DNA of 64,000 nt from Sphagnum magellanicum (taxonomy: Eukaryota > Streptophyta > Sphagnopsida > Sphagnales > Sphagnaceae): contig CM038917.1 in the NCBI GenBank assembly GCA_021904315.1, positions 1,426,001 to 1,490,000 on the forward strand. The letters run 5' to 3'. A program made the position numbers and the translations under genes. The notes below the pieces were generated by a model. It saw nothing but the letters and a program-made list of their open reading frames with translations, made no database searches and was not told the origin of the DNA. This document shows positions 25,080-37,269 of this stretch, in pieces. Numbering within the stretch: the stretch's first letter is position 1; every line of letters begins with the position of its first letter.

Positions 25080-28000
25080 AATTTAAAAGAATATGAATAA
25101 CATAGAGTTTTTCAAGATGTCTAGAATGTTAAACTTCCATGGGCTGAATCCATGGTCGTTTTACATGGCAAGGTGCATCAAATGAGATATAAGATTTTGT
25201 ACCAAGATTGAAGGGAAAGAAAAGTTGTTGGCCCCCAAGTTGGACAATGTTTGGAAACATGGTGGAGGGAAGAAGCTGCTAATTATAATGTCAAAAGTTT
25301 GTAGAGTTTGGGAAATCAATAAAGAACAAATTATATGTAATAACTAGGATGTTACTTAAGTTTGCCATGGTGTTGTTCGAGAAAGAAAGAAAAAATTGGT
25401 CCAATTTGTTATTTATTTCAACATGTCTAAAAGAAAACCTATGGTTCATTATGAGAATATGAAAAACATGTTGCAATTCCTTGAAGTCAAAAAATTCCCA
25501 AGAATGCACTAATGGAGGCCAATTGGTTCAAGGATGGCATCTTGCATGCATAAAAAAGTCATCAACAAAACCAAGGATTTGATTTAAGCTACTGAATTCA
25601 TTTTTGTTTCATGTGATGAAATTACCACTTGTGATCGATAGTCATGGGTTTCCATTAAATTAATTTATAATTTTTACCCAAAAACCAATATATTGCACCC
25701 TATATTTTTATTCATGTACTTTTTACTGGTTAGGGTGTCACATTATACTATTTTCTAAGGGTGTGCATGTTTGAATGTATCCCATGTCAAACAATATTTT
25801 TACATATTATGTTAGAATATAACCTAAGCAAGATATTAAAAACAAAATTGTTTCATTTCATTTTATAAAGTGAGAAATTAAAGTATGTTTGTGGAAACAA
25901 ATATAATATACATGTGTAATCAAAAACACAAATATACTCCAAAAATAATTTAAATGATTTTTGATCTTTATGAAAGTTGAAGGTATATTGAACCATGTCA
26001 TTTCACATAGTTTGAACCATGTTTGGATACCATGTGATTAATTTGAAAATTTTCATCTCAAAAAATGAGTTTTTTCAACAAAGATGCAATAAATGTGTGG
26101 TAAATTGAAAATTTGACAAGTAATCACATTCACATGGAAGATGACGAGGATAGCTAGATGGGGAATTTTTTTTATTCTATTAAAATTGATTATTATAATG
26201 ACTAATGAAGTTTTAAAGTTAATGTAGTTAACATGAAACAATGGCCCTATACTAGTGGATACAATAAATATACCCATGGATCCTTCAATATAGATAATGA
26301 AACAAATTATTATTATTTAAATAGTATTACATAACATTAGTTTTGTAAAAATAATAATTGTAAAGCCCAAAAACCAAAATTGATACCCAAAATTAAATGT
26401 ACCATACTTTTGGAACAATTATACTATATGTATTATAATAATAGACCCAAAAGTGCCCCAAAAGGGGTCATCATAATGTGCTTTCACCCTAAAGAAACAT
26501 TGGTTGAACCAAAATTTGGTTAAAGTTTAGTTAAATATTGGTTAAATTAACATTTGACTAAAACTTAATTAAACATTATTTAAACATTAATTAAATAAAA
26601 CTTGGATAAACCTTAATTAAACATCGGTTAAACAAAAACTTGATTAAGCCTTGGCTAAATATTGACTTTAAATTAAAATTTGATTAAACCTTGGCAAAAT
26701 TAAAACTTTTCAATAATTAATAATTAATAAAGAATTATTTATTATTAGTTGCTATTAAATATTAGTTATACCTATTAATTAATAACTAATTAATTAACTT
26801 GTAACTGAAATTTAATAGTAACTATTATGTATTAAGTATAGTATATAGTGAATATTTAATAATCTTATTGTCTTATGTACCTAACTTGATTATTGAATAC
26901 TAATTAACCTAATTTAATTATTTACTTATATACCTACCTACCTATTCATCTAACTATTTGTTTAACTAATTTTTCAACCTACCTAGCCCACCCACAATAT
27001 ATGCAAAATGTATATTTGACATGCCCTAAATGTAACATAGTCTATAAATATACTTTAATATATTTCAAAACACTATAATGTACATAAAACATATAGGTAC
27101 ATCACATAGAGGTAACCAAATTGTGAGTTTTTTGTATTAATTTGATATAAAGGTCTTTTCTTATATGAAAAGCCCAAAAAATAGTCAACATGGAAGGATG
27201 GTAAATTTAGTAATTACACCATAATCATAATAACAATAATAGTTTGAAAAGGATGTTGACTTGTTATAAAAATGAGAAAACATTATTGCAAATGATAATT
27301 AATTGCATAGTCACAAATTGAATAGTTGCATAATACAAGATTTTTTCTAGTATTTAAATGTGTTGTTCATGATGAATGTGCATGGCACAAGCCATTACAC
27401 AAATCTAATAGTCTAAACTTTTCTAAGTTGGGCATTATGGAGAATATTGAGGATTTGTTGTAAAGCTTGTATGTGTATTTATTTGACAACCCAAAGAGAA
27501 CTCAACAATTTGTTAAACTTGTCAACATCATGAAAACAAAGGGTCAATGCATTCTCAAGAACATCAAGGCATAATGGATTTCAAAAATGTTCCTTGTTAA
27601 GATAATGTTAAATGAATACAAAGCCCTAATTTTGAAAATGCATCAAAATTATTGTGTAAATAATCAATATGCTCATAATTTGGATCTACTTTTTGATTTG
27701 GAGGTAATGTTGGGACTTTTTTGCTCCATGCCAATGCTTAAAGGGTTGAATGAATTGATCAAATTTCATTGGGCGTTTGATTTAAACACTAGTTTGGAAA
27801 ACTTGAACTTTCAAATTTTTAACATGTCCATCATGATGCATTGTCCTTGTTTTCAAACAACACTTTATGTGCCTATGATGTGAATCACATTCCAACAAAT
27901 TGTTGATGATGTTCAAATGCAATGTTGTAAAACAACAACCAAGGTTAGTGAGGAGTTTTTAAAATAATTTCATGTGCAAGATGTGATGAATGTTTTGGGT

Positions 28001-28490
28001 CTAGTTTACCCACAATATTGGTTGAAATCAATATGTGAGGAAACCTTCCCTATCCATTTAGCTATCTTGAAAGGGGTTTACTATCAATTTAAGAAGCTTG
28101 GATCAAGCCAAACATGGATCCCAACAATAATAGATGATCACATTTTGGAGTTGCAATGTTTTTTTAAAAAAATCACCATGTAGTCCAATGCCTAGTGGGC
28201 TATGGATCAGCCCATGGATTTGAATCCCTTGTCCAAGCTTTGGGAAAAGTTCTCCAACAATGGCTTGTTATCTACCTATGTTGGTGAGTTCATGAAGGTG
28301 ATAAAATTGGTGGTAATTTAGATTATGGGATTTGTGGAAGATGAAAGAACTTACTTGACCTTGACTTTCATGAAAAGAAGATTTCAAAATAGTTTTGTTT
28401 GGGCATTTGGATTTTGTGTTTTGAATGTTTGCACAACCTTTTTACACAATTGATATTGTTTTCTTTATGACAATGCCATCATTGTTAGGA
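25080..28490 (+). pseudogene. Decayed hAT-like transposase of a second family, copy c, interrupted
   Basis: The N-terminal half lies at 25125-25640: 'NFHGLNPWSFYMARCIK', 'TKIEGKEKLLAPKLDNVW', 'KPMVHYENMKNMLQFLEV', then 'FIFVSCDEITTCD' followed by 'SWVSIKLI'. The C-terminal half resumes near 27380: 'VHGTSHYTNLIV', 'SLYVYLFDNPKRTQQFVKLV', 'KIMLNEYKALILKMHQNYC' (open 27587-27883), 'HNLDLLFDLEVMLGLFCSMP', 'FPIHLAILKGVYY' (27974-28183) and 'GFVEDERTYLTLTFMKRRF' (~28325). The last matches the hAT dimerisation-type C-terminus of a plant transposase family. Stops and frameshifts are common. About 1.6 kb of AT-rich sequence at 25700-27370 replaces the middle of the protein, so the copy is broken by insertion or rearrangement. 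Confidence 0.7.
26500..26710 (+). repeat. AT-rich minisatellite inside hAT copy c
   Basis: Diverged units of about 25 bases, of the form 'aaacttgg(a/t)taaacctt' alternating with 'aattaaacatt(g)gtta', occupy the non-transposase insert. They are followed by ATTAATTAA-rich DNA to about 26800. Confidence 0.5.
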
Positions 28491-31400
28491 TTGATGAAAA
28501 AGAGAGGAGGGGTCTTTTGGGTTGAATTAACACAATTTCAAATAATGACTCATTATTGTTATAGGTAAATCAAAAGTTGCAATTTTTTAAAACATCTTGA
28601 TTGCACTTATGGCATAGTCCATGACAAATTTGCACAATCACAAACACTACTTTACATTGCATTGTAATTTGTAAATGTTGGGCATGTTTAGTTCATCTTT
28701 CCAATTTCAAACTTTTCATTTTGCTTTTATTCTAGAATTTGATTGTGTATTAGAATTTAATATTTGTTAATGTTAAGTTCTAACATTTCAAAATTAACTA
28801 TGGCTAGCTTTCTATTTTGGTTGTGTGGGTGAGGTTAGAGGTGACAAGGCAGGTTGAATATGTTCCAAATAACCCTCAATTTCCATGATGTTGGCCAATT
28901 TGGCCTTTGGGTATGGTGAAAGCACATTATGGTGGCCAAAAAATATTGTCATAAAATTTATTTTTGAAAATTTTGCAACTTTCAACTTCCACCAAGCTAA
29001 TATTAAAAGAGATTTTCATAAATCATACTCAAAATAAGGTAGTTCAATTGCCAAATAATGCAATTACCACAAGAAACTACATTTTTTGATGAACATTAAG
29101 TGATTAAAGAATATATTTGTGAAAAAATAAAAATGTAATAATATATTGCAAAGTGCAAATATATTTTTTAAATGATTCAAATAATTTAAAAAATTGATGA
29201 AATATTTAGTTATATATTTAATATGATTTGATTGTAATATTTAAATTACAATTGTGATTTTACAAAAAACATTTGAACAAGTTTTTCATTCAGATGACCA
29301 TAAGTGTGTTGAAAAATATATATTTTGTTGAAAAATTACTTTCATTTGCAAGATTACAAGAATTATACTCAAGGTCTTTGTATCAAAATCCATTCTATAT
29401 GTTTATCAAAATGCTAAGCAAAAATTTTAAAAAACTGCCACAAAATAATATAAAATTTATAAAAAAGAGGACATTCTCTTGCCCAAAGTGGCCCCCTCCT
29501 AGTGTGCTTTTGCCCAATAGATTTATCTTTCCTTGGCTTTAAATTTTTTTATAAGTTTGCATCATTAGAACTATGATCTAATGTGTGGGTTGGAGGTCAA
29601 GGTCATGTGCTACCACTTGGTGCAATGTCCTCATGACCAGGATTCAACCCCCTCATGTGACTTTTCAACTTGTTTCACATTGATTGTTGGATTTCATGTG
29701 GTTTTGATTTTTTGCTCAAATATTAAGAACTTGTAAAAGTTGCTTGTATGTGTAATCAAAGATGTAATTTTGAACTCAAGCAACCCTAGTCAAGATTGCA
29801 TCTCCAAGTTTTGCCATATGGACACTCTTGCACTCAGCCAAAAGACTGCACATTTTTTCTTGCTATGACCTAAATCTAGCCTAAATAAGTCAGAGAGTTA
29901 TAATTTTAAGGACATATAAACTAGTGTTGGGTTTGTATGTTCTTTAGAGAGACCAGTCAATACTACAAGTATAAAAAATAAGACAATATACTCCCAAACA
30001 ATTAGATCTTAATATGCAAAACATCTCCGAAATCAAAATCCTAAGCATATTCATCAGTAAGTTGCTGCATACTGATTAAAAAAAAAATAGTCAATTTTTA
30101 TTTTTAATACCAAGATAACATCAATAGTGGTTTGTTATCAATTAAAATAATCACATATCATGTTCTTGCCAAATCAAGCTCAAGTGGGTATGGTACCTTA
30201 CCTAGTCCATGAAATGACTATATGAAGATATATGGGTACCACTGTGCAAAAGGGATATTCTAAGGTCTCAAAGGCTATTCTATGATATCAATATCAATGT
30301 TCGTGTTGGTACTCATGACATTCCCAACCTACCAGCCCAATTTTAACATAAACCAATGTTGGATGGTTCTAGGTTTTTGGTAGGGCCTGGGCCCCATGAA
30401 AAGACTTGCTTCAGGTCAAGCCTCAAGTCCCAAAACTCAGACCCAGACCTGATCTGGGAAATGCCAGGTTCAACTAGACCCATCATAGAACTGGCCTGTG
30501 GATTTTAAGGCCCTTTTAAAAAGGTCTGGGTATTAAGGCCTCTTTAGGAGGGGCCATAAATCCACCCACGTCCCTTTTGTTTTCCTTTAGACTTGGATCC
30601 AACAGGTACCCAAAATATAAAAGGATGCTCAATTTTTTTAACTTTCATGTATGTTCTATAGCCAAATTTGGCTAAATCTTCTTGTAAACAATTGCCAATT
30701 AGGTTCTACATCACAAATTTAAGAAAAAAAAACCTAATTAGGTTGTGTAACTTAACATTTTGAATAAATGTGCAAGATTCAAGCTATGAAATGAGGAGTT
30801 GGTGATATTGAAAATTGTGAGATTATGGTGCCATTTGCAAGATGTGTTTAGATTTCATTTAATAATCTTCAACTTTAATATCTCTTTTTTAGGTTCAAAG
30901 TCATTGAATGACTTTTTACCCATCATTTTTCATTCTAACCTATCGAAAAACAGGTAGGACCCTTTGTCCAAAAAAAAACCCAGGTGTAACTATAGGAATA
31001 GTGATGGTGCCACCAGGGATAGCTCCATAGGCACTTCCAGAGGGCGGGGACAACAAATGCCTTTTCAAATCTCCCCAAGTCTAAGTAACAAATTGTTATT
31101 GATTCTACAGCCTGTCCACTTATTAGCTTTTGCCTCCATCTTGAGATGGGCTGTTGCTGCAGGGGAGGGTTCTTCTAGGTTAGGAGCTTTATGGGGTTTA
31201 CCTCCCTTTTCTTTAGTTGATTCGCTCCATGCAAATGGTGGAGGCTTGGGTTCTTAGTGGCTCCATTTCCTCCTTGAGGCCCACCATTAAAGGGTTTATC
31301 ATCTTGCACAAAATTTCAACTGCACCTCTGATCCACCAGCAAGTGGTGGGGAAGGAGGGAGGGGTGGATATCAAAAGGAGTCAGAACTAGATCTCCTATT

Positions 31401-32223
31401 TCACACATGTACTAGAAGAAGCCTGCACGTTGCAAGTCTTTCCAAGATTTGTTTTGTGAAAAGGGAGAATGAATGTTGTGAGCCTCAAAAAACTTAATAT
31501 CTCCTTTTCCATTCAACAAATGGAACTGCAGGCAACTTGGCAAGTGGCTTATATGTTATCATGTTTGCAACCTGTACAAGGATTTTGGACAAAACCCCCC
31601 AAAAAAGGGGATAAACTGGGTGGTCTTACTTTTTGGTTCTGAGCCTTTAGTGCCAGGGGCCCACCCCATTCCAGTCTCCTTTCAAGCACTCTAGGAGAAG
31701 CCATGGACTATTGCAGGCAACTTGCTTAGGCTAGCTGTGTCACACTGAGTAGACTAAAGTTTCTTGAATAGTGGTAGCACAAAAAGCAAGAGTGAGAAAA
31801 ACTGGCTAAGTTCCAAGTCCTTGTACCCCATAGCCAAGTTGCAAGGTTGTTTGTCTCCTCTGGTCTAGATCCTGAAATAAAATGATTGAACCCAAAATCT
31901 TAAGTCAAGAATTGCAAAGGTTTAACCCCCCTTTCCTTCTTTTGATCACTTGAGCAACTTCCAACATTATCTTTTAGCCAACCCCACACAATAATGTCCT
32001 AGCCTAGTCCTCACTAGATCTCTCCTCTACCAATAATCTTTTTCACCCTATCCTTATGCAAAGTTGGTGTGACAAATGCTTCCTTTTCCTGTTGCTAGGG
32101 GTATTGCTTCATTTAGAAGGTGGGTAAGAGCAGCTCTTCCAGGGGTGTGTATAAATGGTATGTATGCTGGTTTGGGACCACAATCGGCTTTGGGCCAATA
32201 TATGTGAATAAGATTTAGTTCTC
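28491..32223. other. Intergenic DNA, no gene seen
   Basis: Only isolated short frames occur (29273-29542, 30964-31257), without recognisable products. Around 29585-29665 there is a tRNA-like patch ('ccaggattcaaccccc' resembles a T-arm/B box), but no complete tRNA can be folded. From about 30300 onward GC content is higher and sequence complexity increases, without a gene model I can support. Confidence 0.45.
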
Positions 32224-32548
32224 TGAGAGCATCTCTACCCAAAGTAGTAAATTGGCCCATCCAAATTATTTTAAATAAAGAACAGCCTTCAAATAATGCT
32301 AAACTCAGTTTGGGCCTGAAGCGATGCCCAGATAGAGTGACCTCCAAGAGGACCAGTAAAAGGGAAAAAAAAAAATTGATTGGTCAGCTGTAGTGATTGG
32401 CCCAGGTGGTGACATTTAAATAGTCTCTCACTGTATGTTGTCAATTTATGGGTGAAGAATTGAGATGGGGGTATAATTAACATCGCGTTGAATGTGCTAA
32501 ACACTCATAGAGGCCCAAATAGGGGGTGTTGGTGGAGATCCTCTAAGA
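32224..32548. mobile_element. MITE with AGAGCATCTC-type termini
   Basis: The left end reads TGAGAGCATCTCTACCC; the reverse complement of the right end reads TTAGAGGATCTCCACC. The imperfect inverted similarity continues to about 35 bases. Its interior (about 32365-32460: 'gattggtcag', 'gtgattggcccaggt', 'atagtctctcac', 'tttatgggtga') is related to the interior of the intronic MITE at 58401-58798. AGAGCATCTCCA-like ends are familiar from plant MITEs. No target duplication identified. Confidence 0.5.
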
Positions 32549-32826
32549 GCAAAGTCTAGCCATGCCCTCAATTTGGGTTAGAGCATGTCTGCTCACACCC
32601 CTTATTTCTGCCTCTACCAACTATTATCACATCTCACATGACGTGTAAATTGTTTCTCCAGACCCACCCATGAAAACACAAAATTGGGCAATCATTTTGG
32701 CTGACCGATCAAAAGCAATCAATTTTTTACTGGGCCTTGTGGAGACCTTTTTTTATAAAAGCCAAAATTAAAAATTAAAAAATGCAAAAAAAGTGATTTT
32801 GGAGATTTTTTATTGTCAAAAGTTAA

Positions 32827-32855
32827 GGGGGGGGGGGGGGGGGGGGGGGGGGGGG
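32827..32855. repeat. 29-base G homopolymer
   Basis: An uninterrupted G run in otherwise AT-rich DNA. It may be real, of uncertain length, or an assembly or sequencing artefact. Confidence 0.95.
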
Positions 32856-33134
32856 ATTAGTAAAAATCACCAGAATATTAAATGTATAGCCAAAAATATA
32901 GTAGGATGATTACAGATTCGTACTTCATATCTGGTTTAGAACCATATTTTGCTAAATCACTACTTTTTAAACATCTTCCTATGGATGATCGCCACTTTGG
33001 CTACAAACGGAAATTCCTCAAGTAGACACTGATCTCGTACAAATATTCAGGTCCAAACTCATTTTCACAACACTCGAAGGTGCTTCATCTAAAGTTACCG
33101 TGTACCAGTAATTTTACTACTCACACTGGACCTA

Positions 33135-33295
33135 GTTAGAGCACAACTCCACTTGTGCTCAGTATGTGACCCTGCAAATTAAAATTGGATAAAGAAACGT
33201 AAACATGCCAGTTTGGCTCACCAAAATGGTTTTTCCATAGTTTGTTGAGGCTGGTTAAAGGCACAGCAAAACCTAAACACCTGAACCAATCACTC
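33135..33295 (+). repeat. Partial copy of the 58.4-kb intronic MITE
   Basis: The left half of the LRR-intron MITE is repeated here: 'agagcacaactccac', GTGCTCAGTATGTGACC, 'tgcaaattaaaa', 'aacatgccagtttggctca', 'caaaatggttt', 'tttgttgaggctggtt', 'aaaggcacagcaaaacct' and 'acacctg'. The right half and its inverted end are missing, so it is truncated. Confidence 0.7.
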
Positions 33296-35104
33296 AATCA
33301 CGGACCCATTCGTTATATGCATTGACTGACTTCCCCATGACGGACACCATGCCTTCCAATGCTTGTGAACAAGCAAATTGCATTGAGAAACCACAAAAAA
33401 CTGAATCAATTAGGTTTCATCCCTTCATGTTTGTTGAGAAGTATCATCTATATCTTCACATCGTGATGAGCCTAAACATTTCTTGCACAGTCACACCAGT
33501 TCCATTAAAAGTTGCTCCAGGTGCACACGGCCTCATTCCACCGATCCAGGGTTGAAGCTGCTGTTGAGTCAGAGTGCCCACTTGTGTCTTCTTATGTTTG
33601 AAGTCTGGATAACCCATTCTCTTCCTATGACCAGAGGTCCGAATTCAGCTGATCAGCTAAGAATGCAATTTCATGTTGCTTAGCTCGGACTAAGCTATTA
33701 CAACTCCCTACAAATAACAGTCTACACTTACATGGATGATCAAGGACATCATATTGATTACCTTCTCCAATCCATGATCTTGTCATTAGCCAAATGGAGC
33801 TCTGCAACCAACAGGCTTCATCAAGACCCAAGTTTCTTCTGTATCACTCATGCATAAATAGACGATCACAATGCATGGTCACCTCCAATCCCCCCATCAA
33901 GTTGGCAGCTGAAAATAAGACCTTCACTTTATGATACAACATAGATGGAGAAGACATTGCTACTAGACATGTTTCTACAGAAAAGATACCAGGCTACTTG
34001 ACATCCCTGGATGTTAAATGTCTATGTTTCCATAGAAAGTTCAATGTCTCAAATGTGTCAAATAGGTAGGTTGTTGGATCAAAACTATAAGTTGTAAGGC
34101 TTCAAATTATACATTCTCTGGTGTTGGTGGATCTAAAATTAAAATCTTCTGCTAAACCCTTTGAAAAAGAAGAAACAGCAGACCCATTGATCTATTGATC
34201 TACCCTAAAATGGGCTTCCATTTTGGCAAACCACTGAAATCCACAACCCTACATCACTACATCAATATCATCTACAACTACCCACTGTTTCAACCCTAAT
34301 TCAGGTGTTCATTTAATAACAATCTAGCATATAGTCAAATTCAGGAGATTGTAGTAGAAAGTAACATCTTGTTGCAAAGATAAAATGAAGCAAACCAGCT
34401 TAGTTTTGACATTGAATTGCCTACAAAGGAGGTTCAAATTGGATCAAAATATTAGAGGATGTGTCCAACATCACAATCACATTGTAACCTCAATGTGATC
34501 AAAATCTTCAAAATTTCTGCTTGCTGTTGACCATCCTTTTTTTTATACTGAATGTCATTTTTATTGCCCTTTGCCATGCTCCATCTGAGCAATGTTTATG
34601 TTTCCAAGAATCTGAACTTAGACTACATGATCTCCATGTTTTGGCTTCGCCATTCCATAATATCCACCCTGCCTATCTAGTGGAAAATTCCAAGGCATTT
34701 ATGTTGTGGATTGCCCCATCAACTATGAGTGCATCCACAAACCCCACAAGAAGCCTCTTGAGCACTAACTCGATGTTCTCAACTAGTTTGCAACCACTAG
34801 GTTCCTGGTTAGGTCATGCAATTTGGACATCATGCTTTTGTTCAGTGGCAAGTCCATGAGTGCAAAACTGTAGCACAAATCAATTGGTAGAGGAGTCCTA
34901 GTTCAGGAAGAATCGAGTATTTGTTGGATTCCTATGAAAGCACTTCACTGATTTTCACGCACTACAATTTTGCAGTAATGAGTAGAATTAACTATGTTCA
35001 CATTTTAATGTGAATTTCTTGCAAGTGGAGATGTATATATATAATAAAAGGAAATAAACTTCTTCCAAGTGTAAATGGAAAAAAGTTTGAGTTAATGTCA
35101 TTGT
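33296..35104. other. Higher-complexity intergenic DNA, no gene model
   Basis: GC content is moderate. On the minus strand at about 34700-34800, a short open segment reads 'KLVENIELVLKRLLVGFVDA'. It is protein-like but isolated, and no family or splice sites could be tied to it. The 112-codon plus-strand frame at 34521-34859 covers the same bases. Confidence 0.35.
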
Positions 35105-35670
35105 TGTTCAACGAACTTTTTTTGTGTTCACAAGATTTCTTTCCTTGCTGGTGACAAATTTCTTACTTCACTTATTCTTTTTTTTGTTTGACATGCAATA
35201 TACTATCTTGTTCATGCAACATTTCTAGTGTTCACAAAGTTTCTTTTTCTAGACCAATAAAAAGAATACACAACCAAGTTCAAAATCAAGCACTGCCAAC
35301 TACAGCCCAACACCAAACTGCTAGCCGAAAATTGGTTGTTTCTATTCATGTTCTGCAACTTTCTTTTTTGCAAATTTTATTTCTGTTGTATGCTAACATA
35401 TGTTTTATACGGAAGTTTTCTGATCCCAATGCTCCAACAAAAAAGTTTGCACATGAACAAAGAGAACAAAACTGTGCAAAAATTGGACATTTTTTTAATG
35501 TTCACAAAATGTCTTTTCCTAGACATGTTAATTTTCTAGCAATGTTGTCCACAACAAGGAATCGTGAATAAACAAAGGAACAATTTGTACACAAAGCCTA
35601 CTCTTTAATTGTGGAGTGCAAATAGTCCACTAGTGAATCATTTGTGCACAACAAGATTTCTTATTCACAC
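35105..35670. repeat. Loose repeats of a TGTTCACAA(G/A)-TTTCT word
   Basis: Near-identical words such as 'gtgttcacaagatttcttt', 'gtgttcacaaagtttcttt' and 'atgttcacaaaatgtcttt' occur at about 35126, 35229 and 35499, with a weaker form near 35646. Spacing is irregular, so this may be an old, decayed tandem. Confidence 0.35.
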
Positions 35671-36822
35671 AATGTTATTTTGTAACAAATTGTTACACTT
35701 TTGCACAAGTTAATGCATTGGATATGGAAAAACACATCTATTTTTTTCTCTGTTAGGACCATTGTATCTCCATTACGAGATATGGACACTACCTTGGAGC
35801 CTAATTATGCCCAAATTGTGTTGGCTCACAAACGTATATATTAATTTGTGGAGTTTAATTGCAGCAAGTGAGAGCCACACCACCTCAAATGGTATTTTCA
35901 CACAAAGGTGGCGGGGAATTTGTGACCCGACCAATAATCACTTGCTGCTTACTCTGCTGCATCTGCTTGATGGCCTCTGCTCGCCTAAACGCTGCCTACC
36001 CACATGATATCCAAAGGATGTCTTTTACTTATCTATCCATGTAAAGAATTGGAGAACTGTGCTAACAGTCTCTACAAGTTGGCAAGAAACTGGTTTTGCT
36101 GTAAGGACAGGAGCTCCCAATGCAATCACAAAAGAAAATGGGCCAAAGGTCCTACTAGTACTAGTTGATTGCAATGAACTCACAGAACAGAAAGACCCAA
36201 AAGACCCTCCATCCTTGGTTAGTAGATCTAGCCACAAGACTCCTTAAGGAGTTTACTCTTTCAGATGTTTTATGAAGCACATGAGATTTAAAAGGATATT
36301 ATTTTGTATGCTATGGAGTAATAGAATATTAAAATAATAGTTCATTAAAAATAGGAATGTTTTAAATATATTTCTTAATTCAATTCTTTGCACCTTATTT
36401 CCATTGAAGTGAATTATAAAATTTATTTATTTTTGTTAAGTTGTACCCTATATTTGGAAAACAATGGAAATAACCTCCCCTTTGAGACTCATGTTTTTAT
36501 ATGTGATGCTAGTCAAGGTTAGCAAAATTGATAATATCATCCCAAGTTGAAAGTATGATTAGGTAATATCATTAAAAATGTCACACCTTCATTTTTCTGA
36601 ACCCATCAAACTTCATAATTTATAATTAAAAACATTTTTAATTATTATTTTTTAAAAATACATTAATTAAGTTGTATAAAATTTGAAACTTTAATGACAT
36701 AAAATATATTTTGAATTTTGATGTTTCTATCCGTTGCATTTTAAAAAGTTTCAAAAATGTAACGATGGTTATTTTCATTTCACTTTTTTATTAAAAATAT
36801 TTTTGAAACAAGGTTTGGTCTT

Positions 36823-36853
<31 letters not shown>

Positions 36854-37269
36854 ATTATTTTAAATGTTATTCTACTTGATTTTTTAATAAGATAATTGAG
36901 AAAATATTTTTAAATTATGAATTTGCAAAGTTCACAAATGTGATTCTTGAAAAAACCATGAAAATTAAGAATATAAATTTGTAAAAATTCTCATCATTTT
37001 TATTCCAAAAAAAACTTAAGATCATATATTTTATAATGGAATGAATAAACATTTTTTTAAAAATCTATTGTTATAAAAACATCTCAAGAAAAAGGTCCAG
37101 ACCTATTATTTGATCAATTAATTTTTTTAATCACTTTTTTTTTTTTTTTTTTGGTTGTTCCTAATGGGTTCACCCAATCATACTTTCACTTTACCCACAC
37201 AAGGATTGTCCCTCTAAGATGATTTTGCTAAACAATTTGTAGTTTTGGGTGGTGGGTCTGCATTGATAC
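35671..37269. other. Intergenic DNA downstream of the 37-41 kb minus-strand model
   Basis: A GC-richer patch at 35860-36247 has short frames on both strands but no recognised product. It could hold 3' exons of the neighbouring minus-strand gene. AT-rich DNA follows, with a perfect (TA)11 at 36823-36844 and an 18-base T run at 37135-37152. Confidence 0.4.

Noticed and set aside
30964..31257. 97-codon ORF with Gly/Ser-rich start
   Set aside because: There is no recognisable product, splice sites or conservation signal. It begins in a poly-A-like patch.
34521..34859. 112-codon frame with a hydrophobic start (signal-peptide-like)
   Set aside because: The minus strand of the same bases is at least as protein-like, and no family or splice context supports either.
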